Assembly: GCF_001544795.2 (NCBI RefSeq)
Contig: NZ_FCOI02000005.1
Span: forward strand, 128,402-192,401
Origin: Caballeronia temeraria
Lineage (GTDB): Bacteria > Pseudomonadota > Gammaproteobacteria > Burkholderiales > Burkholderiaceae
Direction: 5' to 3'
Length of the DNA: 64,000 nucleotides
In this document: in pieces, positions 27,878-37,300 of the stretch
Layout of the letters: each line of letters begins with the position of its first letter
Numbering within the stretch: the stretch's first letter is position 1
Made by a program: the position numbers and the translations under genes
Notes under the pieces: model-generated
The model's input: the letters and a program-made list of their open reading frames with translations, nothing else
The model's database searches: none
Told to the model about the DNA's origin: nothing

Positions 27878-27942
27878 AGCGCGCGGGCATCGCGGCCCTG
27901 AGAGATTCACAAATCGAACCGAACGAACACAAAAGGACATTC

Positions 27943-29445
27943 ATGGCAGCCCATCCGGCACAGGCAAGCGCCGCCACCGCCAAGGCACATGCGCAACACA
28001 GCGACTTCACGCAACTGCTGGAACAGGAATTCCGGCCCAAGACGGATCAGGCGCGTGAATCCGTCGAACTGGCCGTGCAGACGCTCGCGGAACACGCACT
28101 GCATCAGTCGATCATCGTCAGTGATGATGCGTACAAGAGCATCGAAGCCATCATTGCTCAGATCGATCATAAGCTATCCGAACAGATCAATCTGATCCTG
28201 CATCACGCCGACTTTCAGAAGCTCGAATCGGCGTGGCGCGGCCTGCATCATCTGGTGTCGAACACGGAGACCGATGAGCGCCTGAAGATTCGTTTCATGG
28301 ATGTCGCGAAAGACGAGTTGCGTCGCACGATGAAGCGCTACAAGGGCATTGCGTGGGATCAGAGCCCGCTCTTCAAGCAAATCTACGAAGAAGAGTACGG
28401 GCAACTGGGCGGCGAACCGTATGGTTGTCTCGTGGCCGACTATTACTTCGACCACACGCCGCCCGACGTCGATCTGCTCGGCTCGATCGCCAAGGTCGCA
28501 GCAGCAGCGCACACGCCCTTCATCTCCGGTGCATCGCCGTCCGTGCTGCAGATGGAATCGTGGCAAGAACTCGCCAATCCGCGCGACCTGACCAAGATCT
28601 TCGCGCAGAACCTCGAATACGCGCCGTGGAACTCCCTGCGCAGCACCGAAGACGCGCGTTATATCGGTCTCGCGATGCCCCGCTTTCTCTCGCGCCTGCC
28701 CTATGGCGCGACCACCAATCCGGTCGATGAGTTCGACTTCGAGGAACAGACCGAGGGCGCCGATCACCGCAATTATGCGTGGGCCAACGCCGCGTATGCG
28801 ATGGGTGTGAACATCAACCGCTCATTCAAGCAATATGGCTGGTGCTCGCTGATCCGCGGCGTGGAATCCGGCGGCACGGTGGAAAACCTGCCCTGCCACA
28901 CGTTCCCGACCGACGACGGCGGCATCGACATGAAGTGCCCGACGGAGATCGCGATTTCGGATCGACGTGAAGCGGAATTGTCGAAGAACGGCTTCATTCC
29001 GCTGATTCATCGCAAGAACACGGATCACGCGACGTTCATCGGCGCGCAGTCGCTGCAACGTCCTGCGGAGTACTACGACGCCGATGCGACGGCCAACGCG
29101 AATTTGTCGGCGCGTCTGCCGTATCTGTTCGCCTGCTCGCGTTTTGCGCACTATCTGAAGTGCATCGTGCGCGACAAGATTGGCAGCTTCCGCGAGCGCG
29201 AAGAGATGCAGCAGTGGTTGAACGGCTGGATCATGAATTACGTCGATGCAGACCCGGCAAACTCATCGCAGGACACCAAGGCGAGCCGGCCGCTGGCCGC
29301 GGCGGAAGTGGTGGTCGAAGAGATCGAGGGCAATCCTGGCTACTACTCGGCGAAGTTCTTCCTGCGTCCGCATTTCCAGCTCGAAGGGTTGACGGTGTCG
29401 CTGCGACTCGTGGCTCGTCTTCCGTCGGTCAAGGATGTGGCCTGA
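27943..29445 (+). CDS. tssC: T6SS contractile sheath large subunit TssC (VipB)
   Basis: 500-residue sheath protein. Family stretches include FQKLESAWRGLHHLV, DFEEQTEGADHRNYAWANAA and the C-terminal EGNPGYYSAKFFLRPHFQLE, the conserved end of TssC. Length is normal and no damage is seen. AAGGA before the ATG at 27943. It follows tssB by 65 nt and forms 1:1 heterodimers with it. Confidence 0.95.
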   Translation: MAAHPAQASAATAKAHAQHSDFTQLLEQEFRPKTDQARESVELAVQTLAEHALHQSIIVSDDAYKSIEAIIAQIDHKLSEQINLILHHADFQKLESAWRGLHHLVSNTETDERLKIRFMDVAKDELRRTMKRYKGIAWDQSPLFKQIYEEEYGQLGGEPYGCLVADYYFDHTPPDVDLLGSIAKVAAAAHTPFISGASPSVLQMESWQELANPRDLTKIFAQNLEYAPWNSLRSTEDARYIGLAMPRFLSRLPYGATTNPVDEFDFEEQTEGADHRNYAWANAAYAMGVNINRSFKQYGWCSLIRGVESGGTVENLPCHTFPTDDGGIDMKCPTEIAISDRREAELSKNGFIPLIHRKNTDHATFIGAQSLQRPAEYYDADATANANLSARLPYLFACSRFAHYLKCIVRDKIGSFREREEMQQWLNGWIMNYVDADPANSSQDTKASRPLAAAEVVVEEIEGNPGYYSAKFFLRPHFQLEGLTVSLRLVARLPSVKDVA

Positions 29446-29523
29446 GGAATCGTAGTTGGTTTGGCGGCTCGTCTAGCGCCGACACGCCATCACCTCCATT
29501 TCCCATAAGCAGGAGCGCAAACA

Positions 29524-30024
29524 ATGCACGACATGGTGTACGACGGACAAGTCCTCGAATGGAATAAAACGCGTTACAAGGCAACGAGCGGCCTTCCGGG
29601 CCATCAATTGCCGGCGAATCAGCGGGAACCGGATAGCGGTCCGATTCCCGAGGGTCACTATAAGGTCTTTTGCAATGACATCGGCATGTCGGGCATCGCG
29701 GACCGAAACGCCTGCGCGCTGGCGCCCGGATGGGGCGTGGAAACCATCCCGCGCGGCCCCGCCGCCGGATCCTGCGAGCCCTACTGGGCAAATTGGGGCA
29801 ACCATCGCGCCCGTCTGGAACCGGTGAAAGGAACAAAAACGTTCGGACGCAAGGGCTTTTATATCCATGACTCGACGAAGGGTTTCTCGCATGGATGCAT
29901 CGAGGTTCAGCCTTCCTTCTTCGCTGCATTGAAGAGCTTCGTACAGACGACGCGACGCACGTCCCTGATTGTGAAAGTGGAGTATGTACCGGGACGCACG
30001 ACCAATGGAGGAACGCGTGTCTAG
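29524..30024 (+). CDS. T6SS peptidoglycan effector, Tlde1-like (DUF2778, L,D-transpeptidase fold)
   Basis: 166-residue protein without a signal peptide, as expected for a T6SS cargo. The catalytic motif of YkuD-related enzymes is visible as GFYIHDSTKGFSHGCIEV: H115, S122, G124 and the nucleophile C125. The N-terminal half (PIPEGHYKVFCNDIGMSG) fits the DUF2778/Tlde1 pattern. Known members are injected by T6SS and cut or exchange D-amino acids in the periplasmic peptidoglycan of rivals. It lies between tssC and hcp with AGGAG upstream, and its 3' end overlaps the start of a secreted immunity gene by 8 nt. Assignment rests on motif plus context. Confidence 0.8.
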   Translation: MHDMVYDGQVLEWNKTRYKATSGLPGHQLPANQREPDSGPIPEGHYKVFCNDIGMSGIADRNACALAPGWGVETIPRGPAAGSCEPYWANWGNHRARLEPVKGTKTFGRKGFYIHDSTKGFSHGCIEVQPSFFAALKSFVQTTRRTSLIVKVEYVPGRTTNGGTRV

Positions 30025-30385
30025 CCGAGGAACTCTGTGGTGCGCGGCCGCGGTCTTGCTCGCGCCCATGCTGTGCCGCGCGGCCCCCGCCATCGACATG
30101 GACAACTCGGTTTCTCAATGCGTTGATGTGAAGCTCGATTCGCCGGTGCAGAAGAAGGGCAAGCTCGTGACCCACGCCCAAATCTCGATGAACCGTGAGC
30201 TTTCCGAATGCGGGTGCACGTCCCGCCAGATGGCGTATCACGTCGTCGACGCGAAAGGAAGTCTCGTGACGCACGGACATTTCACGCTGCTCGGCGACAC
30301 CAGGCGGCAATTGATTTTGGGCCGGAAGGATCGTGCAAGCGCTCCCGCTTCCTTGAAACTCTGGTTGGGGTGCGCGGGCGCGTAA
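30017..30385 (+). CDS. Periplasmic immunity protein for the Tlde1-like effector (DUF2195-like)
   Basis: 122-residue exported protein: a Sec signal peptide (LWCAAAVLLAPMLCRA, cleavage before APAIDM), then a ~95-residue beta-rich domain with three cysteines (SQCVDVKLDS, ECGCTSRQMAYH). The chosen start is the GTG at 30017, with GGAGG 5 nt upstream; an ATG at 30005 is an alternative. Location in the periplasm fits protection against a peptidoglycan-targeting enzyme. Similarity to DUF2195, the immunity family described with Tlde1, is suggested by the cysteine pattern but not verified. The 8-nt overlap with the effector gene couples their expression. Confidence 0.7.
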   Translation: MSSRGTLWCAAAVLLAPMLCRAAPAIDMDNSVSQCVDVKLDSPVQKKGKLVTHAQISMNRELSECGCTSRQMAYHVVDAKGSLVTHGHFTLLGDTRRQLILGRKDRASAPASLKLWLGCAGA

Positions 30386-30470
30386 TCAGTTCTCTGAAAG
30401 CGGGAAGTCGCATACAGACGGCGTCCTGCCTATTTGTTAAACCTGTGAAGAACTAAAAGGAGTGCAAAAC

Positions 30471-30953
30471 ATGACAATGGATATCTTTCTGAAGATCAAC
30501 GGCATCGACGGTGAATCGCAAGATGCATCCCACAAGGGTGAAATCGAGGTGACTCACTGGGGCTGGAACATGTCGCAGACTTCGTCGATGCATTCCGGCA
30601 GCGGCGGCGGTGCGGGTAAAGCCTCGGTCGATGACCTCGCTTTCGAGCACTTCATGGACCGTGCGAGCCCGAACCTGATGAAGTACTGCCTTACCGGCAA
30701 GCACATCGATCAGGCGGTCCTCACCGTGCGCAAGGCAGGCGGCAGCCCGCTCGAATACGTGAAGATCACCATGAGCGATGTGGTCGTCACGCGCGTGCAG
30801 CCTTCGGGAAGCAATAGCGACTCGGGCTTGCGCGAACAAGTGCAACTCTCGTTCTCCAAGGTCAAGCAGGAATACATCGTGCAAAACGCTCAAGGCGGCA
30901 GCGGTGGCGCCGTGACCGCGGCGTTCGACATCAAGGGCAACAAGGAAGCATAA
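30471..30953 (+). CDS. hcp: T6SS inner tube protein Hcp (TssD)
   Basis: 160-residue Hcp1-family protein. MDIFLKINGIDGESQD and KGEIEVTHWGWNMSQTSSMH are the usual N-terminal strands; LEYVKITMSDVVVTRVQPSG and LSFSKVKQEYIVQNAQGGSG are the conserved C-terminal half. Hexameric rings stack into the tube propelled by the sheath and can carry small effectors. AAAGGAG at 30456 gives a strong ribosome site for the ATG at 30471. A strong hairpin follows. Confidence 0.96.
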   Translation: MTMDIFLKINGIDGESQDASHKGEIEVTHWGWNMSQTSSMHSGSGGGAGKASVDDLAFEHFMDRASPNLMKYCLTGKHIDQAVLTVRKAGGSPLEYVKITMSDVVVTRVQPSGSNSDSGLREQVQLSFSKVKQEYIVQNAQGGSGGAVTAAFDIKGNKEA

Positions 30954-30984
30954 GTCCCGGTCTGTGATTCGATGCCTTTGAATT

Positions 30985-31017
30985 GCCGCACCCGGCGAAT
31001 GCTTCGCCGGGTGCGGC
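30985..31017 (+). terminator. Long hairpin between hcp and tssJ (attenuator or mRNA-stabilising element)
   Basis: A perfect 15-bp stem (30985-30999 with 31003-31017) and 3-nt loop, GC-rich, without a T-run. It lies 31 nt past hcp and 15 nt before tssJ. Lacking the T-tract, it more likely slows 3' decay of hcp mRNA or partly attenuates downstream transcription than terminates fully. Confidence 0.6.
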
Positions 31018-31032
31018 GCTCGTCCTGATTCC

Positions 31033-31548
31033 ATGCGCCTTCCGTTCGCCTACCTCTTCTACTGCGTCGTTGCCTTGATGCTGGCGGCCTGCACGAGCAA
31101 CGGCCCGCTCCCGCCGGCCGAGCCGCTCAAGCTCACGCTTACCATCAATGCCTCCTCGAGCGTCAATCCCGACGATCAAAAGCGCCCCGCGCCGATTCTC
31201 GTGCGCGTGTACGAACTGAAAAACGCGGACACCTTCAACCAGGCCGACTTCTACTCGCTGCAGGACAAGGACAAGACCGTGCTCGGCGACGACCTCGCCG
31301 CACGCGACCAGTTCCTGTTGCGCCCGGGCGAAAGCAAGACCCTCGTGCGCAATGCCAACGAGGCGAGCACGACGCTTGGCGTCATCGCCGCCTATCGCGA
31401 CTTGCCCAATGCTGTCTGGCGCGCCACCTGGCCGCTGCCTGCCAGACCCACGGCCGCATGGTATCGACGCACGCCGAAACTGAAACTCACCGTCGACGCC
31501 GGTTCGAGTTCGATCACCATCAGCGACGCCGAGTCGCGGAACAAATAA
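31033..31548 (+). CDS. tssJ: T6SS outer-membrane lipoprotein TssJ
   Basis: 171 residues with a lipoprotein signal: hydrophobic stretch then the lipobox LAAC at residues 17-20, the cysteine being the lipidation site. The mature part (LKLTLTINASSSVNPD, PILVRVYELKNADTFNQADF) is the transthyretin-like TssJ fold. It anchors the membrane complex by binding TssM in the periplasm. ATG at 31033. Followed by tssK after 11 nt. Confidence 0.93.
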   Translation: MRLPFAYLFYCVVALMLAACTSNGPLPPAEPLKLTLTINASSSVNPDDQKRPAPILVRVYELKNADTFNQADFYSLQDKDKTVLGDDLAARDQFLLRPGESKTLVRNANEASTTLGVIAAYRDLPNAVWRATWPLPARPTAAWYRRTPKLKLTVDAGSSSITISDAESRNK

Positions 31549-31559
31549 AGACTATTTCT

Positions 31560-32906
31560 ATGAGCTGGCATAACAAGGTCACCTGGAGCGAGGGGCTCTT
31601 CCTGCGCCCGCAATTGTTCCAGCAACAAGAGCGCTATCTCGAACATTTCGCGCACAAGCGCGCAGCGCCCCTGTCACCGTTTTTTTTCGGCTTCTCGCAC
31701 TATGAGATCGATGACGAGGCGCTCGCGCTGGGCAAGGTCATCGTCAGATCGGCAAGCGGCGTGTTTGCAGATGGCACGCCCTTCGATACGCCGGGCAGCA
31801 CGCCACCGCCCGCACCGCTCACGATCCGTCACGAGCACCTCGAACAGATCATCTATCTGGCCGTGCCGATTCGCGTCCCCAATGGCGAGGAGACCAGCTT
31901 CGAGAACGCGCCCGGTTCCCTCGCGCGCTATGCCGTCTTCGACACCGAAGTTCGCGACGCCAATTCCGTCGGTCAGGGTTTCAAGACCGTGCAATTGTCG
32001 AACCTGCGGCTGCGTCTGTTGCCCAAGAAAGAACTGACCGATGCATGGATCGGCCTGCCGCTCACGAAGATCAACGCATTGCGCGCCGATGGCAGCATCG
32101 AACTCGATAAGGCGCTGGTGCCGCCCGTATCGGGCTATGGCGCGAGCCAGCTGCTGACCACATGGCTCAGCGATATTCACGACCTCGCCCGCATGCGCGC
32201 CAACCGGCTCGCGGAACGCCTCACGGGCAGCGATGGCCAGGCAGGCTCGGTGGCCGAAGTGTCGGACTACCTGCTCTTGCAGACGCTCAACCGCTATGAG
32301 CCGCTGCTGCAGCATTTGCGCCGTATTCCGAGCACGTCGCCCGCGGAACTCTATGCGCTGCTTTTGAGCATGTCAGGAGAACTGTCGACCTATGTGCGTC
32401 CCAGCACGCGCCGGCCGCTCGACTCTCATCCGCCGTATCAGCATAACGAGCCGCATGTTTGCCTGAGGCCGCTGGTCGACGACACGCAATGGCTGCTCAA
32501 TGCGGTGCTGGTGCGCAGCGCGCAAAGCATCGCGCTCAAGGATGTGGGGTACGGCATGCGCAACGCATCGATCGACCCGGCAGAAATGCGCGGCTTCTCT
32601 GCGCTCGTGCTCGCCGTCTCCGCCCAAATGCCGCCCGATGCGCTCGCACAGCAGTTCGCAACGCAGGCCAAGATCGGGCCGTCGGAGCGGCTGCCAGACC
32701 TGGTGCGTGCGCATCTGCCTGGGATGGCCATGCAATCGATGCCGGTTCCCCCGCGTCAGATTCCATTCAACGCGGGCTACGTGTATTACCAGATCGAGCA
32801 AAGCGGTCCGTTATGGGAGATGGTCGTGAAGCACGGTGGCATTGCGTTGCACGTCGCGGGCGAATTTCCGTCGCTCCAGTTGCAGCTTTGGGGTGTGCGT
32901 GGTTGA
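31560..32906 (+). CDS. tssK: T6SS baseplate protein TssK
   Basis: 448-residue baseplate-to-membrane connector. The N terminus VTWSEGLFLRPQLFQQQERY is the family signature, and DIHDLARMRANRLAER and the C-terminal YVYYQIEQSGPLWEMVVKHG are also typical. Its shoulder domain normally binds the TssE-F-G wedge, none of which is encoded here. Start ATG at 31560. Confidence 0.94.
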   Translation: MSWHNKVTWSEGLFLRPQLFQQQERYLEHFAHKRAAPLSPFFFGFSHYEIDDEALALGKVIVRSASGVFADGTPFDTPGSTPPPAPLTIRHEHLEQIIYLAVPIRVPNGEETSFENAPGSLARYAVFDTEVRDANSVGQGFKTVQLSNLRLRLLPKKELTDAWIGLPLTKINALRADGSIELDKALVPPVSGYGASQLLTTWLSDIHDLARMRANRLAERLTGSDGQAGSVAEVSDYLLLQTLNRYEPLLQHLRRIPSTSPAELYALLLSMSGELSTYVRPSTRRPLDSHPPYQHNEPHVCLRPLVDDTQWLLNAVLVRSAQSIALKDVGYGMRNASIDPAEMRGFSALVLAVSAQMPPDALAQQFATQAKIGPSERLPDLVRAHLPGMAMQSMPVPPRQIPFNAGYVYYQIEQSGPLWEMVVKHGGIALHVAGEFPSLQLQLWGVRG

Positions 32907-32979
32907 TCACGTTCAGAAACGAGTGCGGGAAGCATCGGTATCGTGCGCACAACGCGCGCGTCGATAAGGCATATCAAGG

Positions 32980-34290
32980 ATGAACATGGATGACGCGCAC
33001 CTGGCATTGAAGCCGAACTGGCCCGGGGAGCAAAGTCCCTACGGGGAACAGCCGAAATCGACGGCCGATGCAGGACTCGATGAGTCCGCTGCCGTGGAAT
33101 ACATCAAGCGCATTCCGCCTGGCGAGCCGGCAGCCGCGCGGTTGCGCGCCATCGAGGAGGCGCACAATCCGCTGCTGGAAGCGAGCCGTCCGCTTTTGCG
33201 CGCGCTTGCCGAGATCCCGGATACGCTGACGAGCGTCCAGATCAACGCCCTGCACGCGCTGCTCAAGGAAGAAGTGCGCAGCTTTCAGCGCCTGTGTGAA
33301 CAGGCCAACGTTCGACGCGAACATCTGCTCGGTGCTCGCTACTGCCTGTGCACGGCGCTCGATGAAGCGGCCATGCAGACCACCTGGGGCAAGCGCGAAT
33401 CGGGCGTGGCGTGGATCAAGGACGGTCTCGCCACCGAGTTCCACGAAGACCGTCAGGGGGGCGTCAAGATCTATCTGCTGATCGGCCGCCTACTCAGTCA
33501 GCCGCACGAGCACCACGATCTGCTCGAGGTGATCTTTCGCATTCTGAGTCTTGGATTCATGGGCCGCTTCGCCCATGAGGCCGATGGCGCGCGCAAACAT
33601 GATGCGATTCGCCAGCGGCTCTATCACGAAATTCAGGCGCGCACGAAGCCGGTTGCGGCCGTTTTGTCGCCGCATGCAGCATCCGATGCTCGCGGCAAGC
33701 GTCTGTCGGTCTACGACTTCCCTGTGTGGATCAGCTTCGCGCTGCTGGGTCTCGTTCTGCTCGGGCTTTTCGGATGGTTCAAATATCACTTGCTCACCGG
33801 CGGCGCGTCGGTCGAAAAGCTGGTCGTCGATATTGGCAAGATGACGCCGCCGCCCGCGCCACGTCTTCCTCACCTGCGCGAGCTGCTGAAGGATGAGATC
33901 GCCGCGGGCACAGTCAGCGTCGATGAAGATACGCGTCACAGCGCGGTGACCTTCCGCGGGGATGCGATGTTCGCGCCGGGCGGCATCACGGTGCATACGT
34001 CGATGGCTCCGTTGATCGCGAAGATCGCACGCGAAGTGGCCAAAGTGCCTGGCAAGGTCACCATAACGGGTTATACCGACAGTGTGCCGGTCAAGAGCCG
34101 CCAGTTCGCTTCCAACGATGCACTCTCGCTGGAGCGCGCCACGCAGGTCCTGCAGGTGCTGCAGGCATCGGGTATACCGGCAAGCCGTCTGGAGGCCGTC
34201 GGCCGAGGCGACGCCGATCCTGTCGGCGACAACGCCACCGTGCAGGGCCGGGCGCTGAATCGGCGCGTCGCGATCAACGTCACGCCATAG
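32980..34290 (+). CDS. tssL: T6SS membrane protein TssL with C-terminal OmpA domain
   Basis: 436 residues: a cytosolic DotU-type domain (about 50-230; RYCLCTALDEAAMQTTWGKR is the core motif), one membrane helix (about 246-265; FPVWISFALLGLVLLGLFGW), then a periplasmic OmpA/MotB-like peptidoglycan-binding domain (FAPGGITVHTSM, ITGYTDSVPVKSRQF, LNRRVAINV). Extended TssL proteins of this kind anchor the complex to the cell wall. The ATG at 32980 follows an AAGG site. It lies 73 nt after tssK and 33 nt before tssM. Confidence 0.94.
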   Translation: MNMDDAHLALKPNWPGEQSPYGEQPKSTADAGLDESAAVEYIKRIPPGEPAAARLRAIEEAHNPLLEASRPLLRALAEIPDTLTSVQINALHALLKEEVRSFQRLCEQANVRREHLLGARYCLCTALDEAAMQTTWGKRESGVAWIKDGLATEFHEDRQGGVKIYLLIGRLLSQPHEHHDLLEVIFRILSLGFMGRFAHEADGARKHDAIRQRLYHEIQARTKPVAAVLSPHAASDARGKRLSVYDFPVWISFALLGLVLLGLFGWFKYHLLTGGASVEKLVVDIGKMTPPPAPRLPHLRELLKDEIAAGTVSVDEDTRHSAVTFRGDAMFAPGGITVHTSMAPLIAKIAREVAKVPGKVTITGYTDSVPVKSRQFASNDALSLERATQVLQVLQASGIPASRLEAVGRGDADPVGDNATVQGRALNRRVAINVTP

Positions 34291-34323
34291 CGCGTCCCCG
34301 CCGCTTCAACGGATATTCAAAGA

Positions 34324-37300
34324 ATGAAGAAGTTACTATCGTTTCTGAGCTCGCGTGGGTTCGTGGCATCGGTTGTGCTGGTACTGCTCGCGCTCGGCGT
34401 CTGGTTTCTTGGACCATACGTCGCATTCGGCGGCCTGAAGCCGCTGGAAAGCATCGCACTGCGGGTGCTGATCATCGTGCTGCTGGCGTGTGCGGTGCTG
34501 CTCTGGGTCAAACGCTGGTCGATGGCCGCCGTGCTCGTCGCGCTGCTTTGCCTGCTCATCTGGTATGCCGCGCCGCTGTTGAGCTTCAGCGAAACGAAGC
34601 CCTTCGAGCCGGTCGAAGCGCGCGTCATCGCAATCGCAGTCGTCATCGCGCTTTTTGCGATGTGGTGCCTCTATCGGCTCTGGCAACGAATGCGCCGCGA
34701 TCCGCACTTCCTGCGCAAGACGCTCGCGGTCGATCACGACAAGGGCCCGTCTGCAGCCGCCGCACGGCTGCGGGAAATCGAGGCGCGCATGAGTGTGGCG
34801 CTCGATCGCCTGAGGACAATGCGCACGGGCGCGCACGGCATCGCACGGCTCTTCCAGGGCACGCGTCATCTTTATCAGTTGCCCTGGTTCATCGCGCTGG
34901 GTTCGGATCAGTCAGGCAAGACCCGCGTCATTTCCAATGCGGGGCTGGCGCTGCCCGCGGGGAGCGCACCGTCGCGCGCAAGCTCGACGCGATCGTCGTC
35001 GGAAGCATTGGTGGACTGGTGGCTGACCAACGACGCCGTATTCATCGACACTGCCGGGCACTTCGTGCATTTCGGCAGCTCCAGGCATTCGCTGCCGCCT
35101 CCCGTGGCGCCGAAGCAGAATGTCGACGACACGATCACCCAAAGGCTGTCCGGCGTGCAGCCATCGTCGGAGAAACACACGGCCGACCTCGATCAGACGG
35201 GTTATCGCCGCTGGGCCGACACCGACGAATGGTTCGGCTTTTTGCGCATGCTGCGCCGCCGCCGCCCGCGCGCGCCGATCAACGGCGCACTGCTCACGAT
35301 CAAGCTCGACCTGCTCACCCATCCCGACGCGTCGCTGCGCGAACTCGAAGCCCAAGCATTGCGCGCACGTCTCACGGATCTGCGCGCAACACTCGGCATC
35401 CGCTTTCCGGTATATCTGATCGTCACGCAGATGGACCGCCTGCCGGGATTTGACGATTATTTCGCATCACTAACCGAAGAAACCCGCGCGCAAATTTGGG
35501 GCTTCACATTACCCCTCGACGATGCGTCGTTTCAGACGCGCTATGCGGATGAACTCGCGGCACTGTCCCAGCGCCTGAGCGCGGGCATCAACACACGCCT
35601 CGAAGACGAATACGACATCAAGCGACGCCGCCGCCTGGCCGCCCTGCCGGAAGCGTTTGCCGCGATCATTGCGCCGCTTTCGGACCTGCTCGCGCAAATG
35701 TTCCTCGACTCTCGTTACGACAACACGCAGCATCACTCGATGCTGCGCGGCGTGTACTTCTCGAGCGCGACTCAGGGCGGCGTTCCGGAGCAGCCCGAGC
35801 CGCTGACCATCATGCGGCGCCTCGCTTCGGCGTTCGATACGCCGCTGCTGAAAGGCAGCACCCCGTCCACAAGCACGCACAGCTATTTCCTGCGCGATCT
35901 CTTTGCCAGGGTGATCCTTCCCGAGGCGCATCTGGTACGGCCCAACCTGCGCTGGGAATATCGCTCACGTGCGCTGCGTTTGCTGGGGCACGCCGCGGCG
36001 GTGCTGCTCTTCGTGTGGCTGGCCCTTGCACTGCGGGTCAGTTTTGGCAACAACAGCGAATATCTGCACGTCATCGCGCGAAAGGCGCAGACGCTCGCGA
36101 CCAAAGTCACAGAACTCTATCGCGATCCCAAGCCGGCGCTCATTCCCGACACGCTGACCGAAGCACGCTATCTGCCCACGTGGACCGGCCTCGATCTGGC
36201 CAATCCGGACATCGGCTTTCGCTACGGCTTGTATGCCGCGCCCAGTATCGTCGACGTGAGCGAGCAAACCTACCGTGCGCTCGAAGACAATCTCCTGCTG
36301 CCGCAGATCGTGCGCCGGATGGAGGCGGTCATCGCCGAGGGCATCGACGGCAAAGATGCGCGTACCACATATGCGGCGCTACGCGTCTATCTGATGCTGC
36401 ACGATCGCTCGAAATACAACGCCGACGAGATCAAGACATGGGTGTTCGACGACTGGTCCCGTACGGACAGCGCATCGATTTTCGGCGGGCGCGCGTCGAT
36501 GCTCGGCCACGTGGAGCAGCTCTTCTCGGGCGAGCGCATCGTCCAGTCGCCGCTCATTCGCAACGACGCGTTGATTGAGCGCGCGCGCGCCTTTCTCGAT
36601 ACGAGCAACGGCATGCAACGGCTCTACGAGCGCGCCAAAGCCGCCATGCAGCAAGATGCGCCCGATGATTTCACGCTCTTGCGCGCGGTCGGTCCACAGG
36701 CTGGGACGGTGTTCACGCGCGCGAGCGGCGATCCGCTCTCGCGCGGCGTGCCCGGACTTTTTACGTTCGACGGCTATCGCGACGTGTTCGACAAGCGCCT
36801 GACTGAATTCGTGCAAGTCGCTCGTGACGACGACGCATGGGTCATGGGCCGCGCCTATCTGTCGACGTGGTCAGCGAGCGGGGCCGATACGGCTCAAAAA
36901 AAAACGCTTGAAATCGCGCGTGCGGCGACAAACGCAGACGATGCTTTGACCGATGCCATCCGCCGGCTATATCTGACCGAATACGCGCAGAAGTGGGACA
37001 CTTTTCTGACGGACATCCGGCCGGTCACGGGATCGAGCCTTGCGTTCAATCTTCAAATCCTGCGCCAATTCGCGGCGCCCGATTCGCCGCTGGCGCGTCT
37101 TGCGCGTGCCGCTGCGCGCGAGACCACGCTGACGCAGAAAATCGCGAGCGCGGACGGCACGCTCATCGATAAGGCGGCGAGCAAGCTCGACGAGAAAGCC
37201 AAGCTGCTCGGTATCCGTGCGCAAGAGCGCGTCGAACGTGAACTCGTGGATAACCGCTTCGCGCCGCTGCGCGAAATGGTCACGGGCAGCACGCAGGCTA

